35,981 bases of DNA from an uncultured Lachnospiraceae bacterium. GTDB taxonomy: Bacteria > Bacillota > Clostridia > Lachnospirales > Lachnospiraceae. The notes beneath the pieces were generated by a model. It was not told the DNA's origin and did no database searches. It saw nothing but the letters and a program-made list of their open reading frames with translations. Position numbers and translations under genes: made by a program. Shown here piece by piece: positions 9,583 through 17,761 of this stretch (positions are counted from its first letter, which is position 1; each line of letters starts with the position of its first letter). The stretch lies in the NCBI GenBank assembly GCA_900544445.1, contig UQVK01000030.1:1-35981 (forward strand), in the 5' to 3' direction.

Positions 9583-9662
9583 AGAAACTCTAAGGCGTCA
9601 GAAGACGCCGCCTAAGAGTTTCTAAGTTTCATGCCGAAGAATGGCCCTTCGGGCCATTCTTC
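9583..9662 (+). repeat. Two consecutive hairpins between def and fmt
   Basis: The first hairpin runs 9583-9623. A 9-bp outer stem (AGAAACTCT with AGAGTTTCT) is followed by a 7-bp inner stem (AGGCGTC region) with a small bulge and an AGAA loop. The second (9636-9662) is a perfect 12-bp stem, 9636-9647 with 9651-9662, closed by the loop TTC. No T-rich tail follows either, so I do not call them terminators. They could mark an mRNA processing point or tune fmt translation, whose ribosome site (9672-9676) starts 10 nt after the second hairpin. Confidence 0.8.
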
Positions 9663-9684
9663 CAGAGTTATGGAGGTGGTAAAT

Positions 9685-10617
9685 GTGAAAATCGTTTTTA
9701 TGGGAACGCCAAAGCTTGCGGCGGGTGTGCTGAAGTCGCTGTATGAAGCGGGACATGAGATTTCCGCCGTGGTGACCCAGCCGGATAAGCCCAAAGGCAG
9801 AAGCAAGGCGCTGCAGATGTCTCCGGTGAAGGAATATGCGCTTCAGAAGGGCATTGAGGTGTTTCAGCCGGTCCGTATCCGGAAGCCGGAGGCGGTGGAA
9901 AAGCTGAAGGAATTTGACGCGGAGGTTTTCGTGGTGGCCGCCTTCGGACAGATCCTCTCCCAGGAGATTCTGGATATGCCGAAATATGGCTGCATCAACG
10001 TTCACGCTTCCCTGCTTCCCGCATACCGGGGATCCGCGCCCATTCAGTGGTGCATCATCAACGGGGAAGAAAAGACGGGCGTGACCATCATGCAGATGGA
10101 CGCCGGAATCGATACGGGAGATATGCTTTTGAAAAAAGAGGTTCCCATCCTGCCTTCCGACACGGCGGAAAGCCTGTCGGACAAGCTGGAAATGGCGGGA
10201 GGGGAAGCGATCGTGGAAGCGCTTGGGCTTCTGGAGCGGGGAGAGCTGAAGGCCATTCCCCAGAACGAGGCGGAAAGCAGCTATGTTTCCATGATCGACA
10301 AGGCCATGGGACGGATCGATTTTTCCCGTTCTGCGGCGGAAATCGACCGGCTGATCCGGGGGCTGTATCCTTGGCCCAGCGCCTATACTTCTTATAAGGG
10401 AAAAACATTGAAAATCTGGGAGGCCGCTCCTCTTTTGGAAGAGACGGACGGACAGCCCGGAAGCATTGAGCGGGTGGAGAAGGATGCCGTATATGTGAAT
10501 ACCGGAAAGGGTATTCTGAAAGTGACGCAGCTTCAGCTGGAAGGCAAGAAACGGATGAAGGTGAAGGACTTTCTGCTTGGCTGCAGGATGGAAAAAGGAG
10601 AACTGTTAGGATGTTAG
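9685..10617 (+). CDS. fmt: Methionyl-tRNA formyltransferase
   Basis: Fmt formylates Met-tRNA(fMet) using 10-formyltetrahydrofolate, which is needed for efficient bacterial translation initiation. Starting at GTG 9685 gives MKIVFMGTP, the canonical N-terminus, and 310 residues, the normal length. GGAGG at 9672-9676 sits 8 nt before this GTG. Upstream in-frame ATGs at 9631 (inside the hairpin) and 9670 (overlapping the ribosome site) are less likely. The catalytic set is present: N105 and H107 in INVHASLLP, and D143 in DAGIDTGDML. The folate-loop motif SLLPAYRGSAPIQW is also present. A C-terminal OB-like tRNA-binding domain follows (about 205-310). The last 7 nt overlap the next gene. Confidence 0.96.
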   Translation: MKIVFMGTPKLAAGVLKSLYEAGHEISAVVTQPDKPKGRSKALQMSPVKEYALQKGIEVFQPVRIRKPEAVEKLKEFDAEVFVVAAFGQILSQEILDMPKYGCINVHASLLPAYRGSAPIQWCIINGEEKTGVTIMQMDAGIDTGDMLLKKEVPILPSDTAESLSDKLEMAGGEAIVEALGLLERGELKAIPQNEAESSYVSMIDKAMGRIDFSRSAAEIDRLIRGLYPWPSAYTSYKGKTLKIWEAAPLLEETDGQPGSIERVEKDAVYVNTGKGILKVTQLQLEGKKRMKVKDFLLGCRMEKGELLGC

Positions 10618-11321
10618 GATACGGATACGGTTACTATTTTGACCCCACCTATATACTGGTCATCATCGGCGCGATTCTGTCGATCTGGGCGAGCAGCCGG
10701 GTGAACAGCACCTATTCCAAATATTCCCGGGTGCGCAGCATGACGGGAATGACCGGCGCGGAGGCCGCCAGAAGAATTCTGGATTATAACGGGCTGACCA
10801 ATGTGCGCATTGAGCATGTGCGGGGAAATCTGACGGATCATTACGATCCGTCCGCCAAGGTGCTGCGCCTGTCGGATGCCACCTTCGCATCGACAAGCGT
10901 GGCTGCCATCGGCGTGGCTGCCCACGAGTGCGGACATGCGGTGCAGGATAAGGAGGGCTACGCGCCCCTGCGCGTCCGCACCGCTCTGGTACCAGCGGCC
11001 AACCTGGGCTGCAGGCTGGGCATTCCGCTGGTGATTCTGGGCCTGATTCTGGGCCTGAACAGCACCCTTGCCATGATCGGCGTGTGGGTGTTTGCGATCT
11101 CGGTGCTGTTTCAGATCGTGACCCTGCCGGTGGAATACAATGCCTCCGGACGGGCGCTTCGGATGCTGGGAAGCTTCCATATCCTCAGTGAGCAGGAGAC
11201 GGGGCTGGTGAGAAAGGTGCTCAGCGCGGCGGCGCTCACCTATGTGGCTGCGGCAGCCTCCAGCGTACTTCAGCTGCTGCGGCTGTGGCTGCTGGCAGGC
11301 GGAAGAAGGCGGGACGACTGA
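10611..11321 (+). CDS. Membrane zinc metallopeptidase, YugP type
   Basis: This 236-residue protein fits the YugP-like putative neutral zinc peptidase family. It has an N-terminal membrane segment (about 13-27), a soluble domain with the HExxH zinc motif H105-E-C-G-H109 in GVAAHECGHAVQD, and a likely third ligand E175 in LPVEYNASGRA. Further hydrophobic segments fall at about 136-150, 153-172 and 206-228. The active site would face the cytoplasm or membrane interface, and the natural substrate is unknown in the family. It overlaps fmt by 7 nt (the ATG lies within the fmt C-terminal codons), so the two are translationally coupled. Its place between fmt and rsmB differs from the B. subtilis order, where no such gene intervenes. 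Family assignment is firm and function is not. Confidence 0.88.
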   Translation: MLGYGYGYYFDPTYILVIIGAILSIWASSRVNSTYSKYSRVRSMTGMTGAEAARRILDYNGLTNVRIEHVRGNLTDHYDPSAKVLRLSDATFASTSVAAIGVAAHECGHAVQDKEGYAPLRVRTALVPAANLGCRLGIPLVILGLILGLNSTLAMIGVWVFAISVLFQIVTLPVEYNASGRALRMLGSFHILSEQETGLVRKVLSAAALTYVAAAASSVLQLLRLWLLAGGRRRDD

Positions 11322-11398
11322 TTCGGGAAAAACGTCCGGCCGGGCTGCCCTTTGCGGCGGCAAAGCTGGGAAAACGACAGAGGAAAGGCGGATCAGAG

Positions 11399-12874
11399 AT
11401 GGATGCACGGAACGGAAGCCCAAAGACGATGGATATGAGGGCGCTGGCCCTGGATCTGCTCCTGGAAGCGGAGCGGGGAACGGAGTATGAAAATACCCTC
11501 TTAAAAAACACATTGGACAAATATGATTATCTGAACGGCCGGGATAAGGCTTTCTTAAAACGCCTTGTGGACGGCGTGACAGAGCGTCAGCTTCAGCTGG
11601 ACTATATACTGGAGCAGTTTTCCAGCCTTCCCGTGCGGAAGATGAAGCCTCTGATCCGCTGTGTTCTGCGCATGGGGGCTTATCAGATCCTGTTCATGGA
11701 CGGCGTGCCGGATTCCGCTGCCTGCAACGAAGCGGTGAAGCTTGCCCAAAAGCGCCGCTTCGCTCAGCTTTCCGGCTTTGTGAACGGCGTGCTCAGGAAG
11801 CTCTGTTCTCAGAAAAATGCCCTTGCCTGGCCGGATCGGGAAAAGGAGCCGGTCCGTTTCCTTTCCGTCCGCTATTCCATGCCGGAATGGATTGTGCGCA
11901 GCTGGATGGAAGAGTATGGGATGGAAAAGACGGAATCCATGCTGGAGGCCCTTCTGGAAAAACGCCCCCTGACCATCCGGCTGTCGGAGCGGCTTTCGGA
12001 GAAAGAGCGGGAGAGCCTTCTGCAGGCATTTCGGGAGCAGGGCTGCATGCCGGTTTCCCATCCCCTTTTCGGAGAAGAGCCGTCTGAGAAAAGGCTGGTC
12101 TATATGCTGGAGGGCGCGGAGGGCGTAGCCTCCCTGCCGGGCTTTGCGGAAGGCGCCTTCGCCGTGCAGGACGCGGCCAGCATGATGGCGGTGGAATGCG
12201 CGGGGATCCGCGAGCTGGTCCGGCTTCGAAGGCAGGAAGCCGGGGCCGGTCCGGCTGAAGCGGCAGAGGATCTGTTCGTTCTGGACGTCTGCGCCGCGCC
12301 CGGCGGCAAGGCCTGTCAGGCGGCGGCGCTTCTGGAGGGAACGGGAACGGTTCTTGCCCGCGACCTGACGGAAGGGAAGATCTCCTACATAAGGGACAAT
12401 GCCGCAAGGCTGCGTCTTTCCAATCTTCATGCCCAGGTGTGGGATGCGAGAGAGCTGGATGAAACCATCCTGGAACGGGCGGACGTGGTGCTTGCAGACC
12501 TGCCCTGCTCCGGTCTTGGCGTGATGGGCAGAAAGGCGGACATCCGTTACCGGGTAAGCCCGGAAAGCCTTTCCGGGGTGGCCGCTCTGCAGAGAGAGAT
12601 TCTCGGTACCGTATGGAAATATGTGAAGCCCGGCGGCCTGCTTCTTTACAGCACGTGTACCCTTAACCGGGAGGAAAACGAAAACATGGCGGCCTGGTTT
12701 CACCAGCAGTTTCCCTTTGTTCCAAAGGAGCCGGCTGCATCGCTTCCCGCTTCCTGCAGGGAAGGGGAGCCGGAGGGCTGCGTCCGTTTTCTGCCTGGGG
12801 AGAACGGAACGGACGGCTTTTTCATCGCATGCTTTCGGAGAAAACAGGAAGAGATTCACAACAGGAAGGAATGA
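11399..12874 (+). CDS. rsmB: 16S rRNA (cytosine967-C5)-methyltransferase RsmB
   Basis: RsmB methylates C967 (E. coli numbering) of 16S rRNA with S-adenosylmethionine. From ATG 11399 the protein is 491 residues. Residues 1-140 are a NusB-like RNA-binding domain. The Rossmann methyltransferase follows, with motif I LDVCAAPGGKACQAA (about 295-309), motif IV DLPCSGLG (C370) and motif VI YSTCTLNREENE (C420); the two cysteines are the catalytic pair of the m5C family. An Arg/Ala/Glu-rich stretch (about 271-290) just before motif I lengthens the protein compared with typical members of about 430-450 residues. I preferred ATG 11399 to an upstream ATG at 11285, because the extension overlaps yugP and reads as low-complexity basic sequence, while AAAGG (11384-11388) fits 11399. 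Confidence 0.94.
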   Translation: MDARNGSPKTMDMRALALDLLLEAERGTEYENTLLKNTLDKYDYLNGRDKAFLKRLVDGVTERQLQLDYILEQFSSLPVRKMKPLIRCVLRMGAYQILFMDGVPDSAACNEAVKLAQKRRFAQLSGFVNGVLRKLCSQKNALAWPDREKEPVRFLSVRYSMPEWIVRSWMEEYGMEKTESMLEALLEKRPLTIRLSERLSEKERESLLQAFREQGCMPVSHPLFGEEPSEKRLVYMLEGAEGVASLPGFAEGAFAVQDAASMMAVECAGIRELVRLRRQEAGAGPAEAAEDLFVLDVCAAPGGKACQAAALLEGTGTVLARDLTEGKISYIRDNAARLRLSNLHAQVWDARELDETILERADVVLADLPCSGLGVMGRKADIRYRVSPESLSGVAALQREILGTVWKYVKPGGLLLYSTCTLNREENENMAAWFHQQFPFVPKEPAASLPASCREGEPEGCVRFLPGENGTDGFFIACFRRKQEEIHNRKE

Positions 12875-12878
12875 CCGG

Positions 12879-13925
12879 ATGGATATCAAATCCATGACAT
12901 TGGAAGAACTGAAAACCATGGTTGCCGAAGAAGGGGAGAAGCCCTTCCGGGCTGCCCAGCTCTATGACTGGATGCACAGAAAGCTGGCGGAGGATTACGG
13001 GCAGATGACCAACCTTTCCGCCGCCTTTCGGGAAAAGCTGGTGGAAAAATATCCGCTGACTTCCCTGAAGCTGGTTGACATGCAGCAGTCCGGAATCGAC
13101 GGAACCAGAAAATTTCTCTTCGCCCTTCCGGACGGCAATCTGGTGGAGAGCGTCTGGATGAAGTATAAGCACGGCAACTCCGTCTGCATTTCCTCCCAGG
13201 TGGGCTGCAAAATGGGCTGCCGCTTCTGCGCCTCCACGCTGGACGGCTGGGAGAGAAACCTTCTCCCTTCAGAGATGCTGGATCAGATATATGCCATCAC
13301 CCGCGTCACCGGAGAGCGTGTTTCCAACGTGGTGGTGATGGGAACCGGAGAGCCGCTGGACAATTATGAGAATCTGCTCCGCTTTATCCGGCTTCTCACC
13401 GATGAAAACGGCCTGCACATCAGCCAGAGGAACGTGACCGTCTCCACCTGCGGACTGGTGCCCCAGATGCGGCGCCTCGCGGAGGAACATCTGGCCATCA
13501 CCCTGGCTCTGTCCCTTCATGCGGCCACGGATGAAAAGCGACGGGAGCTGATGCCTGTGGCGCTGAAATGGCGGCTGGATGAGCTGATGGAGGCATGCGC
13601 ATACTATTTTGAACAGACCGGAAGAAGGATGACCTTCGAGTACGCTCTGGTGGGCGGCGTGAATGATGCCATGGAAGACGCGGAACGGCTGACGGCCCTT
13701 GCGAAACCGCTTTCTGCCCATATCAATCTGATTCCCGTCAACCCCATCAGGGAGCGGACTTACAGGCAGTCAGCGCGTTCTCAGATTGAAGCATTCAAAA
13801 TTAAGCTTGAAAAAAATGGAATAAATGTTACTATAAGAAGGGAAATGGGCAGGGATATCGACGGGGCCTGCGGTCAGCTGCGCCGCCGTCATATCGCTGA
13901 AGAAAGGTGCGGTTTAACGGAGTGA
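12879..13925 (+). CDS. rlmN: Dual-specificity 23S rRNA A2503 / tRNA A37 C2-methyltransferase RlmN
   Basis: RlmN is a radical-SAM enzyme that makes 2-methyladenosine at A2503 of 23S rRNA and at A37 of some tRNAs. From ATG 12879 the protein is 348 residues, the normal length. The radical-SAM cluster motif CxxxCxxC is C110, C114 and C117 in VGCKMGCRFCAST. The C-terminal catalytic cysteine is C331 in DGACGQLRR. Conserved GTGEPLDNYENL (SAM-binding GGEP equivalent) and SLHAATDEKR are also present. AGGAAGGA (12863-12870) is 8 nt upstream of the start, just after the rsmB stop (12874), so the genes are coupled. Longer upstream frames overlap rsmB and have no family similarity. Confidence 0.96.
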   Translation: MDIKSMTLEELKTMVAEEGEKPFRAAQLYDWMHRKLAEDYGQMTNLSAAFREKLVEKYPLTSLKLVDMQQSGIDGTRKFLFALPDGNLVESVWMKYKHGNSVCISSQVGCKMGCRFCASTLDGWERNLLPSEMLDQIYAITRVTGERVSNVVVMGTGEPLDNYENLLRFIRLLTDENGLHISQRNVTVSTCGLVPQMRRLAEEHLAITLALSLHAATDEKRRELMPVALKWRLDELMEACAYYFEQTGRRMTFEYALVGGVNDAMEDAERLTALAKPLSAHINLIPVNPIRERTYRQSARSQIEAFKIKLEKNGINVTIRREMGRDIDGACGQLRRRHIAEERCGLTE

Positions 13926-14650
13926 AAGCGTTTTCCTTAACGGATATCGGGAAAAAGAGACAAATGAATCAGGATCATCTGTACGCTTCCCTGGAGCCGG
14001 TCGGAAATCTGCCGAATATTTTTCTCGTCGCGGACGGGATGGGCGGACATAAGGCCGGAGGATATGCTTCCAGCTGTGCGGTGGAAACGATTCTGAAGGA
14101 GGTTGAGATTTGCCCGGATAAAGATGCGAGGGAGATTCTCACCCGCGCGATCCGCCGTGCAAACGAGGTGATCGCACACCGGGCGGGAGAAGATGAACGC
14201 TTCTCCGGAATGGGTACCACCGTGGTTGCAGCCTGCCTGGAAAAAGGCGAACTGATTGCCGCAAATGTGGGAGACAGCAGGCTGTATGTGATCCATGAGG
14301 ATTCGATCGAGCAGGTGACGGAGGATCATTCCCTCGTCCAGGAAATGGTAAAATATGGAGGAATCAATAAGGAAGAAGCCCGGGTTCATCCAAATAAGAA
14401 CATTATCACACGTGCCGTCGGCCTGGAGCAGGAGCTGCAGGTGGACTGTTTCAGAAAGATGCTTCATCCCGGAGACAGGGTGCTCCTGTGCTCCGACGGA
14501 CTTACCGACATGCTGGAGGATGAACAGATCAGAAGGATCATTGACAAAAAGAAGGATGTCCGCAGCGCGGCCGAAAAGCTGGTAAAGGCGGCAAACGACA
14601 ATGGCGGCAGGGATAATATCGCGGTCATCGTGATTGACCCGTTCACATAA
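13922..14650 (+). CDS. stp: PP2C-type Ser/Thr protein phosphatase (Stp/PrpC)
   Basis: This is a metal-dependent PP2C phosphatase that reverses phosphorylation by the PASTA kinase encoded next. From GTG 13922 it has 242 residues, typical of PrpC/Stp. The metal-binding motifs are visible: NQDHLY (16-21), VADGMGGHKAGG (D38), VGDSRLY, LLCSDGLTDML and GGRDNIAVIVID. The GTG overlaps the rlmN stop (GTGA), indicating tight coupling; AAAGG at 13903-13907 is the nearest Shine-Dalgarno and is somewhat distant. GTG 13907 is an alternative start adding five residues. The enzyme should be cytoplasmic. It is followed by prkC after 29 nt, matching the conserved phosphatase-kinase pairing of Firmicutes. Confidence 0.95.
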   Translation: MKAFSLTDIGKKRQMNQDHLYASLEPVGNLPNIFLVADGMGGHKAGGYASSCAVETILKEVEICPDKDAREILTRAIRRANEVIAHRAGEDERFSGMGTTVVAACLEKGELIAANVGDSRLYVIHEDSIEQVTEDHSLVQEMVKYGGINKEEARVHPNKNIITRAVGLEQELQVDCFRKMLHPGDRVLLCSDGLTDMLEDEQIRRIIDKKKDVRSAAEKLVKAANDNGGRDNIAVIVIDPFT

Positions 14651-14679
14651 ATGGCAGGAACTTTTGCTGGAGGAATGGA

Positions 14680-16803
14680 ATGATTAAAATTGGAATGATG
14701 CTGGGAGACAGATACGAGATCCTGGAAAAAATAGGCACCGGAGGGATGTCGGATGTCTACAAGGCAAAAGACCATAAGCTGAACCGCTTTGTCGCGGTTA
14801 AGGTGCTGAAGCAGGAATTCAGCGAAAATACGAACTTCGTATCCAAGTTCAGGGTGGAAGCGCAGGCCGCAGCAAGCCTGATGCACCCCAACATCGTGAA
14901 TGTGTATGATGTGGGAGAGGAAAACGGCGTCCATTATATCGTGATGGAACTGGTAGAAGGAATCACCCTGAAAAAATACATTGAGAAAAAAGCACGTCTT
15001 TCCGTAAAAGAAGCGGTCAGCATCGCCATCCAGGCATGCATGGGCCTTGAGGCGGCGCATAACAATCATATCATACATCGGGACATCAAGCCTCAGAACA
15101 TCATTATTTCAAAAGAAGGAAAAGTCAAGGTAACGGATTTTGGCATCGCAAAGGCAGCGACCAGCAATACCATCACCTCCAATGTGATGGGAAGCGTTCA
15201 TTATACCTCGCCCGAACAGGCCAGAGGCGGTTACAGCGATGAGAGAAGCGATATTTATTCCATGGGCATTACGCTGTTTGAAATGCTCACCGGACGCGTG
15301 CCCTTTAACGGGGATACCACAGTAGCCATCGCCATCAAGCAGATCCAGGAACCCATGCCCTCTCCCCGGGATTTTGTCCCGGAGATACCGGTGAGCGTGG
15401 AGCAGATCGTGTTAAAGAGCACGCAGAAAAGCCCTGACAGACGCTACCAGAGCGTGGGCGCACTGATTGAGGATCTGAAGAAGTCACTGGTTACGCCCGA
15501 CGAGGATTTTGTAAAGGTCATCGACACGGAGTCAAACGCGGCCACCCGCAAGGTCAGCCGGGACGATATGAACCAGATCAAAAAACAGTATAAGAAAAGC
15601 TCCCATACGGAAGAAATCCGCCTGAAGAAGAATTCCGCAAAGCCTCCGGAGCAGCCGGCAAAAGGAGGAAAGAAAAAAAGGACGGATTTTGAAAATGAGA
15701 TACTGGATGAGGAAGAAGAGGAAGAGTACGAATCCAGAATGGAACGCTTCACCACGATTCTTGCGGTGGCGGGCGCTGTCCTCATCGGATGTATCATCAT
15801 TTTTCTGGTGGGACGTGCCATCGGCATTTTCCGCTTCCCTTCCTCCAGTCAGGAAGGCGGCACACAGATGATTGCGGTTGCCGGAATGACGGAGGAGGAT
15901 GCCACAAAAGCCCTTGAGGACCTGGGCCTGGATCTGAATATTTCCGTCGTCTATGAGGAAAACGGCGATGTGGAGGAAGGCGTTGTGATCAGCGCCAGTG
16001 TGGAAACAGGAACCCGCCTTTCCCAGGGGGATGCGGTTACGCTTACCGTCAGTGGAACAGAAGGGGGCGTTACGGTCCCGGATGTGTATGACAAGAGTCT
16101 GGCCGAAGCGGTATCCGAACTGGAGGCGGATGGCTTCCAGACGGAGCGTAACGAAGGATATTCGGATACCGTTGCGGAAGGAAATGTCATGAGCCAGAGT
16201 CCGGAAGGCGGAACGAGGGCGGAACGGGGAAGTACGGTGACCATCACCATCAGCCAGGGACCTCAGGAGAGCAAGGTTGCGGTTCCGGATGTGCTCGGCA
16301 TGCTTCCGGATGAGGCAAAGGCCACGCTGGAAGCGGCGGGACTGACCGTGCGCAACGTGGAGGAGGTCAGCGACGATGACGAGACGATGGTGGGCAGGGT
16401 AATCAGCCTGAGTTATTCCATCGGGACAGAGGTGGATCCCGGAACTTCGATTGACATTTATGTGAGCACCGGCCCTGCAGCCACTTATATGTATGTGGAA
16501 AATATTGAAAGTCCCGCCGTTGAGGATCCTGCGTATGTGGAAGGAACCCAGTGCGTGATCGTGCTTACCACGGCCAGCGGAACGGAGATCTACCGTACGG
16601 CGACCACGTCCTTCCCTCTGCCGGTAAACCTCCTGAACATCAGCGAGCCCACCGGCACCCTGACTCTGATTTACACCGTTACCACGGACGCGACGACGGT
16701 GACTGATCCCACGACGGGGGAGGTGACCACCGTGCCGGGAACCTCGGAGCAGAGAACCATCAACAGAGCAGTCACATTTATCAGGAACGATTCTGGAACA
16801 TGA
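14680..16803 (+). CDS. prkC: PASTA-domain Ser/Thr protein kinase (PrkC/Stk type)
   Basis: This 707-residue transmembrane kinase links wall status to cytoplasmic phosphorylation. The kinase domain spans about 12-275: glycine loop GTGGMSDVYKAK, Lys41 in VAVKVL, HRDIKPQN (Asp135), DFG 153-155 and the APE-like TSPEQARG. A basic/acidic juxtamembrane region (about 280-355) ends in a run of Glu. One membrane helix (about 358-382) precedes three extracellular PASTA repeats (about 396-458, 464-526 and 534-597). These bind peptidoglycan fragments or lipid II in known homologues. A Thr-rich C-terminal beta domain (600-707) follows. GGAGG at 14669-14673 sets the start. The stop overlaps rsgA by 4 nt (ATGA), and RsgA, Stp and divisome proteins are plausible substrates by analogy with B. 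subtilis. Confidence 0.97.
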   Translation: MIKIGMMLGDRYEILEKIGTGGMSDVYKAKDHKLNRFVAVKVLKQEFSENTNFVSKFRVEAQAAASLMHPNIVNVYDVGEENGVHYIVMELVEGITLKKYIEKKARLSVKEAVSIAIQACMGLEAAHNNHIIHRDIKPQNIIISKEGKVKVTDFGIAKAATSNTITSNVMGSVHYTSPEQARGGYSDERSDIYSMGITLFEMLTGRVPFNGDTTVAIAIKQIQEPMPSPRDFVPEIPVSVEQIVLKSTQKSPDRRYQSVGALIEDLKKSLVTPDEDFVKVIDTESNAATRKVSRDDMNQIKKQYKKSSHTEEIRLKKNSAKPPEQPAKGGKKKRTDFENEILDEEEEEEYESRMERFTTILAVAGAVLIGCIIIFLVGRAIGIFRFPSSSQEGGTQMIAVAGMTEEDATKALEDLGLDLNISVVYEENGDVEEGVVISASVETGTRLSQGDAVTLTVSGTEGGVTVPDVYDKSLAEAVSELEADGFQTERNEGYSDTVAEGNVMSQSPEGGTRAERGSTVTITISQGPQESKVAVPDVLGMLPDEAKATLEAAGLTVRNVEEVSDDDETMVGRVISLSYSIGTEVDPGTSIDIYVSTGPAATYMYVENIESPAVEDPAYVEGTQCVIVLTTASGTEIYRTATTSFPLPVNLLNISEPTGTLTLIYTVTTDATTVTDPTTGEVTTVPGTSEQRTINRAVTFIRNDSGT

Positions 16804-17720
16804 GAGGAAGAATAATCAGAGGAATTGCAGGGTTTTATTATGTGGCGCCCGATCCTTCGGAAGCGGACGGGACGTTACGGATGGCGGACCGTGGGCCTGT
16901 GAACGGCCTGTACGAATGCCGGGCGAAGGGGATTTTCCGGAAGGATGGGAAAAAGCCCCTTCCCGGCGATTATGTGGAATTTGACATCACGAGCGAGGAA
17001 GAGAAGGAAGGCAATGTGAGCCGGATTCTGCCGCGCAGCAGCGCACTCATCCGCCCTGCGGTGGCCAATGTGGATCAGGCGCTTATTATCATGGCGGCGG
17101 TTAGTCCCCAGCCGAATCTGAATCTGATGGACCGTTTCCTCGTGACCATGGAGCAGCAGGGGATTGCCTGCTGCATCTGCTTTAATAAAAAGGATCTGGC
17201 GGATGAGAAGACCTGCGCCGTCCTTTTCGACAGCTACCGGACTTCCGGCTACCCGGTGGTCTTTACCAGCGCAGTGACAGGGGAGGGCATGCCGGAACTT
17301 CAGGCACTTCTGGAGGGCAGAACCACGACGGTGGCAGGCCCCAGCGGTGTTGGAAAATCCTCCCTCATCAACGAGCTGCAGGATGGCGTATCCATGCAGA
17401 CGGGAGAGATCAGCAGAATCGAGAGAGGGAGACATACCACCAGACATTCGGAGCTGATCCGCATCCGCCGGGGAACCTGGATTGTGGATACACCGGGTTT
17501 CAGCTCCATCGAGCTTTTTGATATGGAAAAAGAAGAGCTGGGAGATTATTTCCCGGAATTCCGGAAATGGGAGCCGCAGTGCCGTTTCACGGGCTGCGCC
17601 CACATCAATGAGCCGGACTGCGGCGTGAAGGAAGCCCTGCTGCAAGGAGAGATCAGCAGGAGCAGATATGAGAATTACTGCCAGCTCTACGGGGAACTGA
17701 AGGACAGGAGAAAATACTGA
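16800..17720 (+). CDS. rsgA: Small ribosomal subunit biogenesis GTPase RsgA
   Basis: RsgA (YloQ/CpgA) is a circularly permuted GTPase that helps mature the 30S subunit. The 306-residue protein shows an N-terminal OB fold (about 1-85). The GTPase motifs occur in permuted order: G4 NKKD (129-132), G5 TSA (156-158), G1 GPSGVGKS (180-187), the G2 Thr in GRHTTRH and G3 DTPG (230-233). The C-terminal zinc site is C261, C266, H268 and C274 in CRFTGCAHINEPDC. Its ATG overlaps the prkC stop in an ATGA arrangement. In B. subtilis rpe and thiN follow; here ychF follows 41 nt later. Confidence 0.97.
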   Translation: MRGRIIRGIAGFYYVAPDPSEADGTLRMADRGPVNGLYECRAKGIFRKDGKKPLPGDYVEFDITSEEEKEGNVSRILPRSSALIRPAVANVDQALIIMAAVSPQPNLNLMDRFLVTMEQQGIACCICFNKKDLADEKTCAVLFDSYRTSGYPVVFTSAVTGEGMPELQALLEGRTTTVAGPSGVGKSSLINELQDGVSMQTGEISRIERGRHTTRHSELIRIRRGTWIVDTPGFSSIELFDMEKEELGDYFPEFRKWEPQCRFTGCAHINEPDCGVKEALLQGEISRSRYENYCQLYGELKDRRKY

Positions 17721-17761
17721 ACGCCAGGAAACACTGACAGATAAAGGAGACAGAACAGACT

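Noticed and set aside
9631..9684. An N-terminal extension of Fmt from ATG 9631
   Set aside because: The ATG lies at the edge of a 12-bp hairpin and the extension has no similarity to Fmt; GTG 9685 gives the canonical N-terminus with a good ribosome site.
11285..11398. An N-terminal extension of RsmB from ATG 11285
   Set aside because: It overlaps the yugP-like gene, is low-complexity and basic, and 11399 has a suitable ribosome site.
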